Below, in pieces: positions 9,337 through 17,514 of a DNA stretch of 64,000 nt. Where the stretch lies: assembly GCF_034096925.1 (NCBI RefSeq), contig NZ_JAWZSQ010000012.1, positions 1 to 64,000 on the forward strand, given 5' to 3'. Under the pieces are notes generated by a model. That model did no database searches and was not told the origin of the DNA. It saw only the letters and a list, made by a program, of their open reading frames with translations. The position numbers and the translations under genes were made by a program. Within the stretch, counting starts at the first letter, position 1. Every line of letters begins with the position of its first letter. Origin of the DNA: Patulibacter defluvii. GTDB taxonomy: Bacteria > Actinomycetota > Thermoleophilia > Solirubrobacterales > Solirubrobacteraceae.

Positions 9337-11177
9337 CAGGGCCGGACCTTGAACTGCATGGTCAGCTTGTTGCCCTTGCGGCCCTGGGCGTCCGTGGCCT
9401 GGATCTGCAGCCGGTAGTCGCCGCGGGCGAGCGCCTTCTTGATCACGGTGCGGGTGATCGTGATGGTGTTCTTGCCCTTCTTGCCCTTGACGCTCTTGCT
9501 GCCGGGCAGCGGGGCGTAGCGGGTGCAGCGCTTGGCCTTGCGGTTCTTCTTCGTCTCCTTGACGCAGGTGGTCTTCGCCGTCTTGCCCTTGCCGGTGGTC
9601 TGCTTGCGGCCGCCGGTCGCCTTCTCGACGTAGTACTTGACGGTCCCCGCGTCGGCCAGGTTGAAGGTCAGCTTGGCCTTCGTCTTCTTCTTCAGCGTCC
9701 GCGTCGACAGCTTCATGCCCGAGATCCGCGGCCCGACCTTGGTCTCGCCGCCGTCCCCGGGCGGGATCTCCTTGCCCTGCTCGTCCGGCAGGCTCGGCCC
9801 CGTGTACGGGTACGCCCCGTAGCGCGCCACTACGCCGTAGGTCGTCGTCCCCGACGGGCTGGTCGCCGTTCCGGCCAGGTAGACCCCGTCGCTGCTCAGC
9901 GCCACCCCGGACGCCCGCAGCGCGGTCGAGTTCGACCCCGGCACGCCGTTCTGGACCTCGCCGCCCGCGAACGCGGCGTCCGGGTTGCCGTTGCCGTCGA
10001 GCGCGGCGATCGAGAGCCGCGAGATCGCGTTCGCGTCGAAGCTGCCCCCGACGTACGTGTGCGCCCCGTCGATCGCGACCCCGTAGCCGCCCGGCACCGG
10101 CGCGTTGGGCGGGAAGTTCTCGCCCGCCGACGCCGCCCGGTACGCCTTGCCGCCGTTGCCGAAGGCGTCGTAGGCGCCGTTGGCCTGCAGCCGCACCGCC
10201 AGCGAGAGCGCGCCGGGGCTGCCGCCCTGGCGGGCCGCGCCGGCCAGCGCGATCCGGCCGTCCGGCAGCAGCGCGACGTCCTCGAACGAGGAATAGGACG
10301 CGCTGATCGCGTACTGCTCCAGCAGCGAGCCCGAGCCGCGGAAGCTGCCGTCGGGGCTGCCGTCCGCGTTCACCCGCAGCGCCAGGCCGAGCGTCGGCTG
10401 CCCGACCTGCTGGGCGCCCACGGCGACGATCCGACCGTCGGCCTGGACCCGCAGGGCGTTGATCCGCGACGGCCCCGCCGCCACCCGCACGCCGCCGCCG
10501 AGGCCGCCGTCGGGCGCCCCGGCCGGCGTCAGCCGGGCGACGGTCGCCGCCGGGTTCGGATCGGTCTGGTCGTTGACCGACGATCCACCGAGGACGATCC
10601 CGCCGCCGGGCGCGACCGCCACGTCGTTGGCCTCGCCCTGGCCGTTGAAGCCGCCCTTGACCGCTTGCACGCCGTCGCCGTCGAAGCTGCCGTCGCGCTT
10701 GCCGTCGGCGTTGAACTTGACCGCCACCATCCCGTCGGCCAGGCCGCTCGCGCGGGCGGTGGCGGAGACGACGACCTTGCCGTTGGCGAACAGCGCGACG
10801 CCGGTGCCCTCGAGCGAGGTGGCGTCGGCGACGGCCTGGTTCGGTGCCGGGATCTCGGCCGCGAACGAGCCGTCGCGCGAGCCGTCGCGGTTGAGCCGGG
10901 CGACGAACAGCTGCGAGCTGCCGGGCGCGCCGCTGCTGCCGACGACGACCGCCTTGCCGTCGGCGCCGACGGCCACGGCCTCGATCCGCGTGTTGTCGTC
11001 GAAGCGGGCGATCCCGGCTCCGGTCGGGCTGCCGACGGCGAACGCGCCGTCGAGTTGCCCGAGCGGGGCCGCGGCGGCCCCCGAGGCGAGCATGAGCGTG
11101 CCGCCGGCGGCGAGCACGGTGATGGACGCCAGACGGCGCGAACGGCCTCGCTCGGCGAGGCGACGATGATCGGACAC
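9336..11177 (-). CDS. Secreted delta-60 repeat protein with Lys-rich C-terminal domain
   Basis: A 613-aa exported protein, first gene of a two-gene unit. The GTG start at 11177 is supported by AAGGAG 7 bases upstream. 'LASITVLAAGGTLMLASGAAAA' contains the signal-peptide core. Delta-60 repeats follow ('VAVGADGKAVVVGSS', 'ARLNRDGSRDGSF', 'RVQADGRIVAVGA', 'LLPDGRIALAGA'). The last 150 residues form a separate domain rich in Lys ('STRTLKKKTKAKLTFNL') ending 'GDYRLQIQATDAQGRKG'. It differs from its downstream partner in having a lysine-rich rather than arginine-rich C-terminus. It is divergent from paralog A of the array across a 380-base spacer. Confidence 0.82.
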   Translation of the reverse strand: MSDHRRLAERGRSRRLASITVLAAGGTLMLASGAAAAPLGQLDGAFAVGSPTGAGIARFDDNTRIEAVAVGADGKAVVVGSSGAPGSSQLFVARLNRDGSRDGSFAAEIPAPNQAVADATSLEGTGVALFANGKVVVSATARASGLADGMVAVKFNADGKRDGSFDGDGVQAVKGGFNGQGEANDVAVAPGGGIVLGGSSVNDQTDPNPAATVARLTPAGAPDGGLGGGVRVAAGPSRINALRVQADGRIVAVGAQQVGQPTLGLALRVNADGSPDGSFRGSGSLLEQYAISASYSSFEDVALLPDGRIALAGAARQGGSPGALSLAVRLQANGAYDAFGNGGKAYRAASAGENFPPNAPVPGGYGVAIDGAHTYVGGSFDANAISRLSIAALDGNGNPDAAFAGGEVQNGVPGSNSTALRASGVALSSDGVYLAGTATSPSGTTTYGVVARYGAYPYTGPSLPDEQGKEIPPGDGGETKVGPRISGMKLSTRTLKKKTKAKLTFNLADAGTVKYYVEKATGGRKQTTGKGKTAKTTCVKETKKNRKAKRCTRYAPLPGSKSVKGKKGKNTITITRTVIKKALARGDYRLQIQATDAQGRKGNKLTMQFKVRP

Positions 11178-11557
11178 TGATCCGCTCCTTGACCCTGGGA
11201 GATCCCGGCACCCCACCGGGACGGACCCGAGCCAGGCTACTCCATCGCCTGCGGCCCGCGACGCAGTTCCCCCGGTCCCGACGGCGGCCGCCGCGCTCTG
11301 TCGTCGCGCCGACAGCCGGACCGACGCGGCGGCGTCGCAGCGGGTGACGAAGCGGTGAATCGGGCGCCGATTTCCGACGGCGGCACGGGCGACGTGCGAC
11401 AGTCTCCCCTGCGCCGGGGATCCGGCCGCGGGGGTCCGCGGCCGGGAGGCGCGATCCGCGGGTCCACCGGTGCCGGGGCTCGCGGATGGGGACGGGGCCC
11501 GGTCAGGCCCGCCCGATCCGTTGAAGACGGCGCCGGGTGTCTCGAGGGAGACGACGA
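11178..11557. other. Divergent intergenic region between delta-60 operon and array gene A
   Basis: The region holds no convincing gene. It contains the Shine-Dalgarno of the delta-60 gene (11185-11190), an 18-bp inverted repeat CTGTCG-N6-CGACAG at 11298-11315, and the leader of paralog A from about 11340. The last 220 bases align well with the leader of paralog C (15440-15658), including a shared GCGCCGGGTGTCTCGA block just before the ribosome binding site. No clear -10/-35 pair could be fixed. Confidence 0.6.
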
Positions 11558-13291
11558 ATGGGTCAGAAGACGACGCGGCGCGCCCGGCGCGCCGCGGTCA
11601 CCGGTGGCGTGCTCGCCGCCACGCTCGCCGCGGCCGCTCCGGCCTCGGCCGCGCTCGGCGGGGCGAACCCCGCCAGCTACAACCACGTGCCGGACCTGCG
11701 CTCGGTGACCTTCGGGTCCTCGGGGCCGGACAAGGTCGCCTGGTTCACGTTCGACGAGCCGCTGGCCTCGAACGCGATCGATCCGAGCCAGTTCACGCTC
11801 GGCGGCTACGCGTCGTCGGACCGGCTGCCGACGGCCAACGCGGCGTCGGTGGTCGGCACCAAGCCGAACACGGTCGAGCTGCGCTGGACCTCGACCTCGC
11901 CGGACTTCGACGAGACGTCGTACGGCGTCGTCAACGCGGGCGCCGTGCGGGCCTTCAACGGCAACCAGCCGAACCGCGTCGACTCGACCTCGGTGACCGC
12001 CGCGAAGGGCCAGTCGGGCACCCGTGGCCATTCGGTCGCGCCGGACCTGGTCGGGGTGCGGGTCGACGAGACGAACCTGAACGCCAACGTCCTGATCTAC
12101 ACCTTCGACCAGAAGATCAAGGGCCCGGTCGCCGCGCCCGCCTATGGCTTCGTCAAGCAGGACGGCCAGAGCGTCGCCGGCGCCTCGATCGCCGCCCAGA
12201 GCGACTACGAGGTGGCCGTCCGCTTCCCGTCGCTGCCCGGCGACGACCTGGTGACCGAGGCGGTCAACGGCTTCGTCGACGTCAACAGCAACACGTTCGC
12301 CAAGAACTACGCGTCGGACCTGCTCCACGCGGCCACGCCGACCGTGCTCGCGGTCGCCGGGAAGAGCAAGGCGACGGCGATGCCGGACCTGCTCTCCGCC
12401 GAGCTCGGCAGCGGTGGCGGATCGACCTCGATCACGTTCCACTTCGACGAGCCGGTCAACACGCCGCTCGCGCCCTCGATCCTCGCCCGGACCGCGGCCG
12501 GGCAGCTGGTCCAGGCGACCTCGGCGGTGGTCAACGCCGACGGCAAGTCGGTGACGGCGAACTTCCCGAACCCGGCGGCCAACCTGGCGCAGGAGCACTT
12601 CGTCCAGGCGATCCTGTTCGGCGGGGCCCTGCGGAACGCCAACAACGTGCCGATCTTCGGCGACACCGCGCCGATCGGCGGCAACGCGGGGGCCAGCTCG
12701 ACCGGCTGGACCAGCGCGCCGGAGGCCACCTCGGCCACGTTCAACAAGAGCAACGGCCAGGTCGACGTCACGCTCGACACCCGGCTGCAGATCCCGTCGG
12801 TCAACACGGCCGGCTTCACGCTGGTCGACGCCAACGGCGACACGGTCGCTCCGGCCGCCGCCTCGGTGGTCAGCGAGGGCTCCAACGGGGCGCCCGGTCC
12901 GCAGACGATCCGTCTGCAGTTCCTGCCCAACCAGGTCGCGGCGTCGTCGGCGCTCGAGATCCAGGGCTGGAACGCGGGCGGCCAGTCCGGCCCGTTCGGC
13001 CTCTTCGGCTCCAACCTCGGCTTCGACGGTCCGAACGCGGCGCCGGTCGCGCAGTCGCTGACCGCGGCCGCGTCGGCGGCGGCGATCGCCCCGGTCGGCA
13101 CGCCGAAGTCGGCCTTCAAGCTCCGCCGCCCGACCTCCAAGGTCGTGCTGCCGGCGAAGATCCGCAAGGCCCTGAAGCCGACCAAGAGCGCCAAGCAGGC
13201 GCGCGCCAACGCCCGGATCCTGCGGGCCTACGCGCTCAGCAAGCACAAGGTCCGCGTGGTCGCGATCAAGAAGGCGGCCAAGCGCAAGTAG
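11558..13291 (+). CDS. Array paralog A: secreted four-module protein with cationic tail
   Basis: A 577-aa exported protein, first of eight tandem paralogs. Twin Arg/Lys residues then 'GGVLAATLAAAAPASA' form a signal peptide with cleavage after about residue 31. Four beta-rich modules follow (about 44-135, 165-250, 280-390, 395-500). Each has a pattern like 'FTFDEPLASNAI' then 'FTL' and closes with hydrophobic strands, suggesting Ig/SwmB-like sandwiches. The last 65 residues are a cationic tail ('KIRKALKPTKSAKQARANAR'). No catalytic motif, LPxTG or transmembrane anchor is visible. GAGGGAG 7 bases before the ATG decides the start. It is closest to paralog C in leader and signal peptide. The family is not recognised; a surface or matrix structural role is an inference. 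Confidence 0.88.
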   Translation: MGQKTTRRARRAAVTGGVLAATLAAAAPASAALGGANPASYNHVPDLRSVTFGSSGPDKVAWFTFDEPLASNAIDPSQFTLGGYASSDRLPTANAASVVGTKPNTVELRWTSTSPDFDETSYGVVNAGAVRAFNGNQPNRVDSTSVTAAKGQSGTRGHSVAPDLVGVRVDETNLNANVLIYTFDQKIKGPVAAPAYGFVKQDGQSVAGASIAAQSDYEVAVRFPSLPGDDLVTEAVNGFVDVNSNTFAKNYASDLLHAATPTVLAVAGKSKATAMPDLLSAELGSGGGSTSITFHFDEPVNTPLAPSILARTAAGQLVQATSAVVNADGKSVTANFPNPAANLAQEHFVQAILFGGALRNANNVPIFGDTAPIGGNAGASSTGWTSAPEATSATFNKSNGQVDVTLDTRLQIPSVNTAGFTLVDANGDTVAPAAASVVSEGSNGAPGPQTIRLQFLPNQVAASSALEIQGWNAGGQSGPFGLFGSNLGFDGPNAAPVAQSLTAAASAAAIAPVGTPKSAFKLRRPTSKVVLPAKIRKALKPTKSAKQARANARILRAYALSKHKVRVVAIKKAAKRK

Positions 13292-13317
13292 CGCCGCCCT
13301 CTCGATCGGCAGCACCC

Positions 13318-13352
13318 GACGCGCCGCGGTCGCCCGACGACCGCGGCGCGTC
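13318..13352 (+). terminator. Terminator of paralog A
   Basis: A perfect 15-bp GC stem (13318-13332 with 13338-13352) has a 5-base loop and lies 27 bases after the stop. The trailing sequence is only weakly T-rich, as is common in this type of genome. Confidence 0.75.
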
Positions 13353-13507
13353 CTCCTTCAGGACTCCCGGTCGCGCGCCCCCCTCGCCCGTGCGGGGGAG
13401 GAATCCGGGGGTGCGCCTCAGGGCTGATCTTGGGGTGGCTCCCGCTTGCGGGGTCCCCGGACGTCGTCTTTCCTTGCAGCCTCTGTACGGCTGCCCTCGT
13501 GGCGGTC

Positions 13508-13518
13508 GTGGGGTGCGG
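13508..13518 (+). promoter_or_regulatory. Shared leader element, paralog B
   Basis: GTGGGGTGCGG lies 64 bases before the ATG of paralog B. The same 11-mer or a one- or two-base variant precedes most array members at 56-64 bases. Its role is unknown (5' UTR element or promoter-proximal site). Confidence 0.5.
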
Positions 13519-13582
13519 CCCGCACGACGCCCTGGTCACGGTGAGCGGGTCGGAAACGACACCAGGCCTCGAAGGAGACCTC

Positions 13583-15295
13583 ATGACGCATCAGTCCCGG
13601 CGCGGTTCGCGCCGTGCCACCATCGCCGGCGGCGTGCTCGCCGCGTCCCTGATCGCCGCCGCTCCCGCGTCGGCTGCCCTCGGCGGGGCGAACCCGGCCA
13701 ACTACAACCACGTGCCGGACCTGCGCTCGGTCACCTTCGCGACCTCCGGTCCGGACAAGGTGGCGTTCTTCACCTTCGACGAGCCGCTCGCCTCGAACGC
13801 GATCGACCCGACGCAGTTCACCCTCGGCGGCTACGCCTCGAACGACCGGATCGCCGACGCCGACGCCGCGTCGGTCGTCGGCAGCAAGCCGAACACGGTC
13901 GAGCTGCGGTGGACCTCCACCGACCCCGACTTCGACGAGCTGACCTACGGCGTCGTCAACGCCGGTGCCGTCCGCGCCTTCAACGGCAACCAGCCGAACC
14001 GGGTCGACTCGACCTCGGTCACCGGCGCCAAGGGCCAGTCGGGCACCCGCGGCCGCTCGGTCGCCCCCGAGCTGACCGGCGTGCGGGTCGACGAGACGAA
14101 CCTCAACGCGAACGTCCTGATCTACACCTTCGATCAGAAGATCGACTCCGGCTCGGTGGTCGCCGGCTCGTTCCGCTTCATCAAGCAGGACGGCTCGGCC
14201 GTCGCCACCGGCACGATCGCCTCGGCGTCCGACTACGAGGTCGCCGTGCGCTTCCCGTCGCTGCCGGGCGACGACCTGGTGACCGAGGCGATCGAGGGCC
14301 AGGTGCTGCTCGGCGCCGTCCAGGGCCGCAACCACAGCAAGCTGGGGACCCCCGGCGTGATCGCGGTCGCCGGCAAGAGCAAGGCGACGGCGCGGCCGGA
14401 CCTGCTCAGCGCCGAGCTGACGCTGACCGGTGGCTCGACCTCGATCACCTACGTCTACGACGAGCCGGTCAACACCCCGGTCGCGGCCAACTTCCTGGCG
14501 CGCACCGCCGCCGGCTACCTGGTCGCGGGCACCAACGCCGTGATCAACGCCGACGGCAAGTCGGTGACGGTCAACTTCCCGACGCCGGTCGCCGGCTCGC
14601 AGGAGCACTTCGTCCAGGCCGTCAACTTCGACGGTGCCGTCCGCAACGCGAACGGCCAGCTGGTGCTGGCCGACTCGGCCCCGGTCGGCGGCAACGCCGG
14701 CGCGGCGTCGACCGGCTGGACCTCGGCCCCGGACGCGACCTCGGCCACCTTCAACAAGCAGAACGGCCAGGTCGACGTCACGCTCGACAGCCGGCTGACG
14801 ATCCCGTCGGTCGACCCGACCCAGTTCCACCTGGTCGACGCCAACGGCGACACGATCCAGACCCTCGGCGCGACCGTGATCAGCCAGGGCTCGAACGGCG
14901 CCCCGGGGGCGCAGACGATCCGCCTGCAGTTCCTGCCCAACCAGGTCGCGGCCGCCTCGGCGATCGAGATCGACGGCTACCAGGCCAACGGCACGCTCGG
15001 CACGCCGTTCGTCGGCTCGAACGCGCTCAGCGACGGGCTCGACGCGGTCCCGGTCGCCCAGTCGCTGACCGCCCGCGCCTCGGCCGCGGCGATCGCGCCG
15101 GTCGGCACCCCGCAGTCGCGGCTGAAGCTGCGCAAGGTGAAGACCGTCGGCGTGCTGCCGGCCAAGGTCCGCGAGGCCCTGAAGCCGGCCAAGAACGCCA
15201 AGCAGGCCCGCGCCAACGCGAAGGTCCTGCGCCAGTTTGCCCAGGGCAAGGTCACGGTCAAGAAGACCGCGGTCAAGAAGGCCAAGAAGGGCTGA
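13583..15295 (+). CDS. Array paralog B: secreted four-module protein with cationic tail
   Basis: A 570-aa exported protein, the shortest member of the array. The signal peptide is 'TIAGGVLAASLIAAAPASA'. The module plan is as in A, with the invariant start 'ALGGANPANYNHVPDLRSV' and the conserved block 'LNANVLIYTFDQ' opening module 2. Module 2 ends with a distinctive 'EGQVLLGAVQGRNHSKLG'. The tail is shorter ('KVLRQFAQGKVTVKKTAVKK') but still strongly basic. GAAGGAG 5 bases upstream supports the ATG. Its leader is distinct from those of A and C but keeps GTGGGGTGCGG. Flanking hairpins suggest a monocistronic unit. The function is unknown. Confidence 0.88.
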   Translation: MTHQSRRGSRRATIAGGVLAASLIAAAPASAALGGANPANYNHVPDLRSVTFATSGPDKVAFFTFDEPLASNAIDPTQFTLGGYASNDRIADADAASVVGSKPNTVELRWTSTDPDFDELTYGVVNAGAVRAFNGNQPNRVDSTSVTGAKGQSGTRGRSVAPELTGVRVDETNLNANVLIYTFDQKIDSGSVVAGSFRFIKQDGSAVATGTIASASDYEVAVRFPSLPGDDLVTEAIEGQVLLGAVQGRNHSKLGTPGVIAVAGKSKATARPDLLSAELTLTGGSTSITYVYDEPVNTPVAANFLARTAAGYLVAGTNAVINADGKSVTVNFPTPVAGSQEHFVQAVNFDGAVRNANGQLVLADSAPVGGNAGAASTGWTSAPDATSATFNKQNGQVDVTLDSRLTIPSVDPTQFHLVDANGDTIQTLGATVISQGSNGAPGAQTIRLQFLPNQVAAASAIEIDGYQANGTLGTPFVGSNALSDGLDAVPVAQSLTARASAAAIAPVGTPQSRLKLRKVKTVGVLPAKVREALKPAKNAKQARANAKVLRQFAQGKVTVKKTAVKKAKKG

Positions 15296-15363
15296 ACGAC
15301 CACCCACAGCGGTCGGGGCGCGTGCGTGCCCCGACCTGACCGCGCCCCCCCGGCGCGGTCGAG

Positions 15364-15397
15364 CGACGGCCACCGGTCTCCCCACCGGTGGCCGTCG
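15364..15397 (+). terminator. Terminator of paralog B
   Basis: A 14-bp perfect stem (15364-15377 with 15384-15397) has a 6-base loop and sits 68 bases after the stop of paralog B. A second hairpin lies between it and the gene. Confidence 0.72.
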
Positions 15398-15590
15398 TCG
15401 TTCTGTCGGCCGGCCGACGGACCGACGGACGCGGGGGCGTCGCAAGCCGTGACCATCCGGTGAAATCGGCCGCTTTCCGCCGTCTGGGGGTCCGGCGGCG
15501 TGCCACAGTTGCGGCCGCGCTGGGGTATTCGTCCGCGGGATCCGTGGACGGGGCGCGACTCGCGGGCCTACCGGTGCCGGGGCCTCGCGG

Positions 15591-15601
15591 GTGGGGTGCG
15601 G
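15591..15601 (+). promoter_or_regulatory. Shared leader element, paralog C
   Basis: GTGGGGTGCGG lies 57 bases before the ATG of paralog C, an exact match to the copies before B, F and G. Confidence 0.5.
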
Positions 15602-15658
15602 TCCGGTCAGACCTCCCGATCCTGAACACGGCGCCGGGTGTCTCGAAGGAGACCACGA

Positions 15659-17398
15659 ATGGGTCAGAAGTCGACGCGGCGCGCCCGGCGCGCCGCGGTC
15701 ACCGGTGGCGTGCTCGCCGCCTCGCTCGTCGCCGTCGCTCCGGCGTCGGCCGCGCTCGGTGGGGCGAACCCCGCCAGCTACAACCACGTGCCGGACCTGC
15801 GTTCGGTGACCTTCGGGTCCTCGGGGCCGGACAAGATCGCCTGGTTCACGTTCGACGAGCCGCTCGCCAGCAACGCGATCGACCCGGCGCAGTTCACCCT
15901 CGGCGGCTACGCCTCGTCGGACCGGCTGCCGACGGCCAACGTCGCCTCGGTCGTCGGCAGCAAGCCGAACACGGTCGAGCTGCGCTGGACCTCGACCTCG
16001 CCCGACTTCGACGAGACGAGCTACGGAGTCGTCAACGCCGGCGCCGTCCGCGCCTTCAACGGTAACCAGCCGAACCGCGTCGACTCGACCGGCGTCACCG
16101 GGGCCAAGGGCCAGTCCGGCACCCGTGGCCGTTCGATCGCGCCGAACCTGGTCGGGGTGCGGGTCGACGAGTCGAACCTGAACGCCAACGTCCTGATCTA
16201 CACCTTCGACCAGAAGATCAAGGTCGGTCCGGGCGGCATCTCGCCGATCGCGTTCTCGTTCCTGAAGCAGGACGGCTCGGCCCACAACGCGACCACCGTG
16301 GTCTCGTCGAGCGACTTCGAGGTCGCCGTCCGCTTCCCGTCGCTGCCGGGCGACGACCTGGTGACCGAGGCGGTCTCCGGCTTCGTCAACAGCGGCGCCA
16401 ACATCTTCGCCAAGAACTACGCGACCGACAGCGCGCACTCGGTCCAGAACACCGTCGTGCCGGTGGCCGGCAAGAGCGGCACCACCACGCTGCCCGACCT
16501 GCTCTCGGCGTCGCTCGGCGCCTCGGGCGGCTCGACGTCGGTGACCTACGACTTCGACCAGCCGGTCGCCAACGCGGTCGCCGGCGACTTCCTGGTCCGG
16601 ACCTCGACCGGCCAGGTCATCACCGGCACCAGCGCCGTGATCACCGCCGACGGCCGGTCGGTGACGGTCAACTTCCCGAACCCAGTCGCCCAGAAGTCGC
16701 AGGAGCACTTCGTCGAGGCGCACTTCTTCACTGGTGCGGTGACGACCCCGAACGGCACGCCGGCCTGGGGCGACACCGAGGCGATCGGCGGCAACGCCGG
16801 TGCCTTCTCGACCGGCTGGACGTCGGCGCCCGACGCGACCGCGGCGACGTTCAACAAGTCGAACGGCCAGGTCGACATCACCCTCGACACCCGCCTCAAC
16901 ACCGCGGTGCCGATCGCGCCCGGCCAGTTCACGCTGGTCGACGGCAACGGCGATCCGATCGCCGTCGCCGGCAGCGCGATCTCGGCCGGCTCGGACGGGG
17001 CGCCGGGCCCGCAGACGATCCGCCTGCAGTTCCTGCCCAACCAGGTCGCGGCCGCCTCGGCGATCGAGATCAACGGCTACAACGCCGGCGGCCTGCTCGG
17101 TACCCCGTTCAACGGCTCGCTCGGGACGGTCGACGTCGCGAACTCGATCCCGGTCGCGCAGTCGCTGACCGCCGGCACCACCGCCGCGGCGATCGCGCCG
17201 GTCGGCACGGCCAAGAAGTCGCTGAAGCTGCGCCGCGCGACCAGCCAGGCGGTCCTCCCGGCCAAGGTCCGCAAGGCCCTGAAGCCGGCGAGGACGCAGG
17301 CCCAGGCCCGCCGCAACGCCCGCGTCCTGCAGGCGTTCGCCAACGGCCGGTACAAGGTCAAGACGGTCCGGATCAGGCCGGCCGCCAAGCGCAAGTAG
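15659..17398 (+). CDS. Array paralog C: secreted four-module protein with cationic tail
   Basis: A 579-aa exported protein. Its signal peptide and first 100 residues are almost identical to A ('MGQKSTRRARRAAVTGGVL'), as are the 60 bases before the start. Modules 3 and 4 diverge, for example 'TYDFDQPVANAVAGDFLV' in place of the 'DEPV' motif common to the others. The C-terminal tail ('VRIRPAAKRK') is more arginine-rich than that of B. GAAGGAG 7 bases before the ATG fixes the start. A and C flank the more distant B, so duplication was not simply nearest-neighbour. The function is unknown. Confidence 0.88.
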   Translation: MGQKSTRRARRAAVTGGVLAASLVAVAPASAALGGANPASYNHVPDLRSVTFGSSGPDKIAWFTFDEPLASNAIDPAQFTLGGYASSDRLPTANVASVVGSKPNTVELRWTSTSPDFDETSYGVVNAGAVRAFNGNQPNRVDSTGVTGAKGQSGTRGRSIAPNLVGVRVDESNLNANVLIYTFDQKIKVGPGGISPIAFSFLKQDGSAHNATTVVSSSDFEVAVRFPSLPGDDLVTEAVSGFVNSGANIFAKNYATDSAHSVQNTVVPVAGKSGTTTLPDLLSASLGASGGSTSVTYDFDQPVANAVAGDFLVRTSTGQVITGTSAVITADGRSVTVNFPNPVAQKSQEHFVEAHFFTGAVTTPNGTPAWGDTEAIGGNAGAFSTGWTSAPDATAATFNKSNGQVDITLDTRLNTAVPIAPGQFTLVDGNGDPIAVAGSAISAGSDGAPGPQTIRLQFLPNQVAAASAIEINGYNAGGLLGTPFNGSLGTVDVANSIPVAQSLTAGTTAAAIAPVGTAKKSLKLRRATSQAVLPAKVRKALKPARTQAQARRNARVLQAFANGRYKVKTVRIRPAAKRK

Positions 17399-17407
17399 CG
17401 CTTCCCC

Positions 17408-17444
17408 GACGCGCCGTGGTCGGCCCTGCCGGCCGCGGCGCGTC
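17408..17444 (+). terminator. Terminator of paralog C
   Basis: An imperfect 17-bp stem beginning GACGCGCCG and ending CGGCGCGTC lies 10 bases after the stop. It resembles the terminator of paralog A in sequence. Confidence 0.7.
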
Positions 17445-17477
17445 GCGCGTTCGCGCCCGCACCGACGCCACCGGCGC

Positions 17478-17506
17478 TTGACCGGGGCCTCGCGAGCGCG
17501 TTCAAT
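17478..17506 (+). promoter_or_regulatory. Promoter of paralog D (leaderless)
   Basis: TTGACC (17478-17483), a 17-base spacer, then TTCAAT (17501-17506). The expected transcription start falls at or within a couple of bases of the GTG at 17515, and no Shine-Dalgarno precedes that codon. The same -35 and a near-identical -10 precede paralog H. Confidence 0.6.
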
Positions 17507-17514
17507 CCCCCGTC

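Larger units (their letters stand above)
15296..15658. other. Intergenic region between paralogs B and C
   Basis: No gene is seen. The region holds a GC hairpin near 15311-15341, the strong terminator at 15364-15397, an imperfect inverted repeat CTGTCG-N6-CGACGG at 15403-15420, and the C leader, which is near-identical to that of A over its last 60 bases. GTGGGGTGCGG is at 15591-15601 and GAAGGAG at 15645-15651. Confidence 0.6.

Noticed and set aside
11470..15339. Very long Arg/Gly-rich open frame overlapping array genes A and B on the same strand
   Set aside because: It is a shadow frame caused by high GC at third codon positions. Its composition is low-complexity, and the four-module frames have signal peptides and ribosome binding sites.
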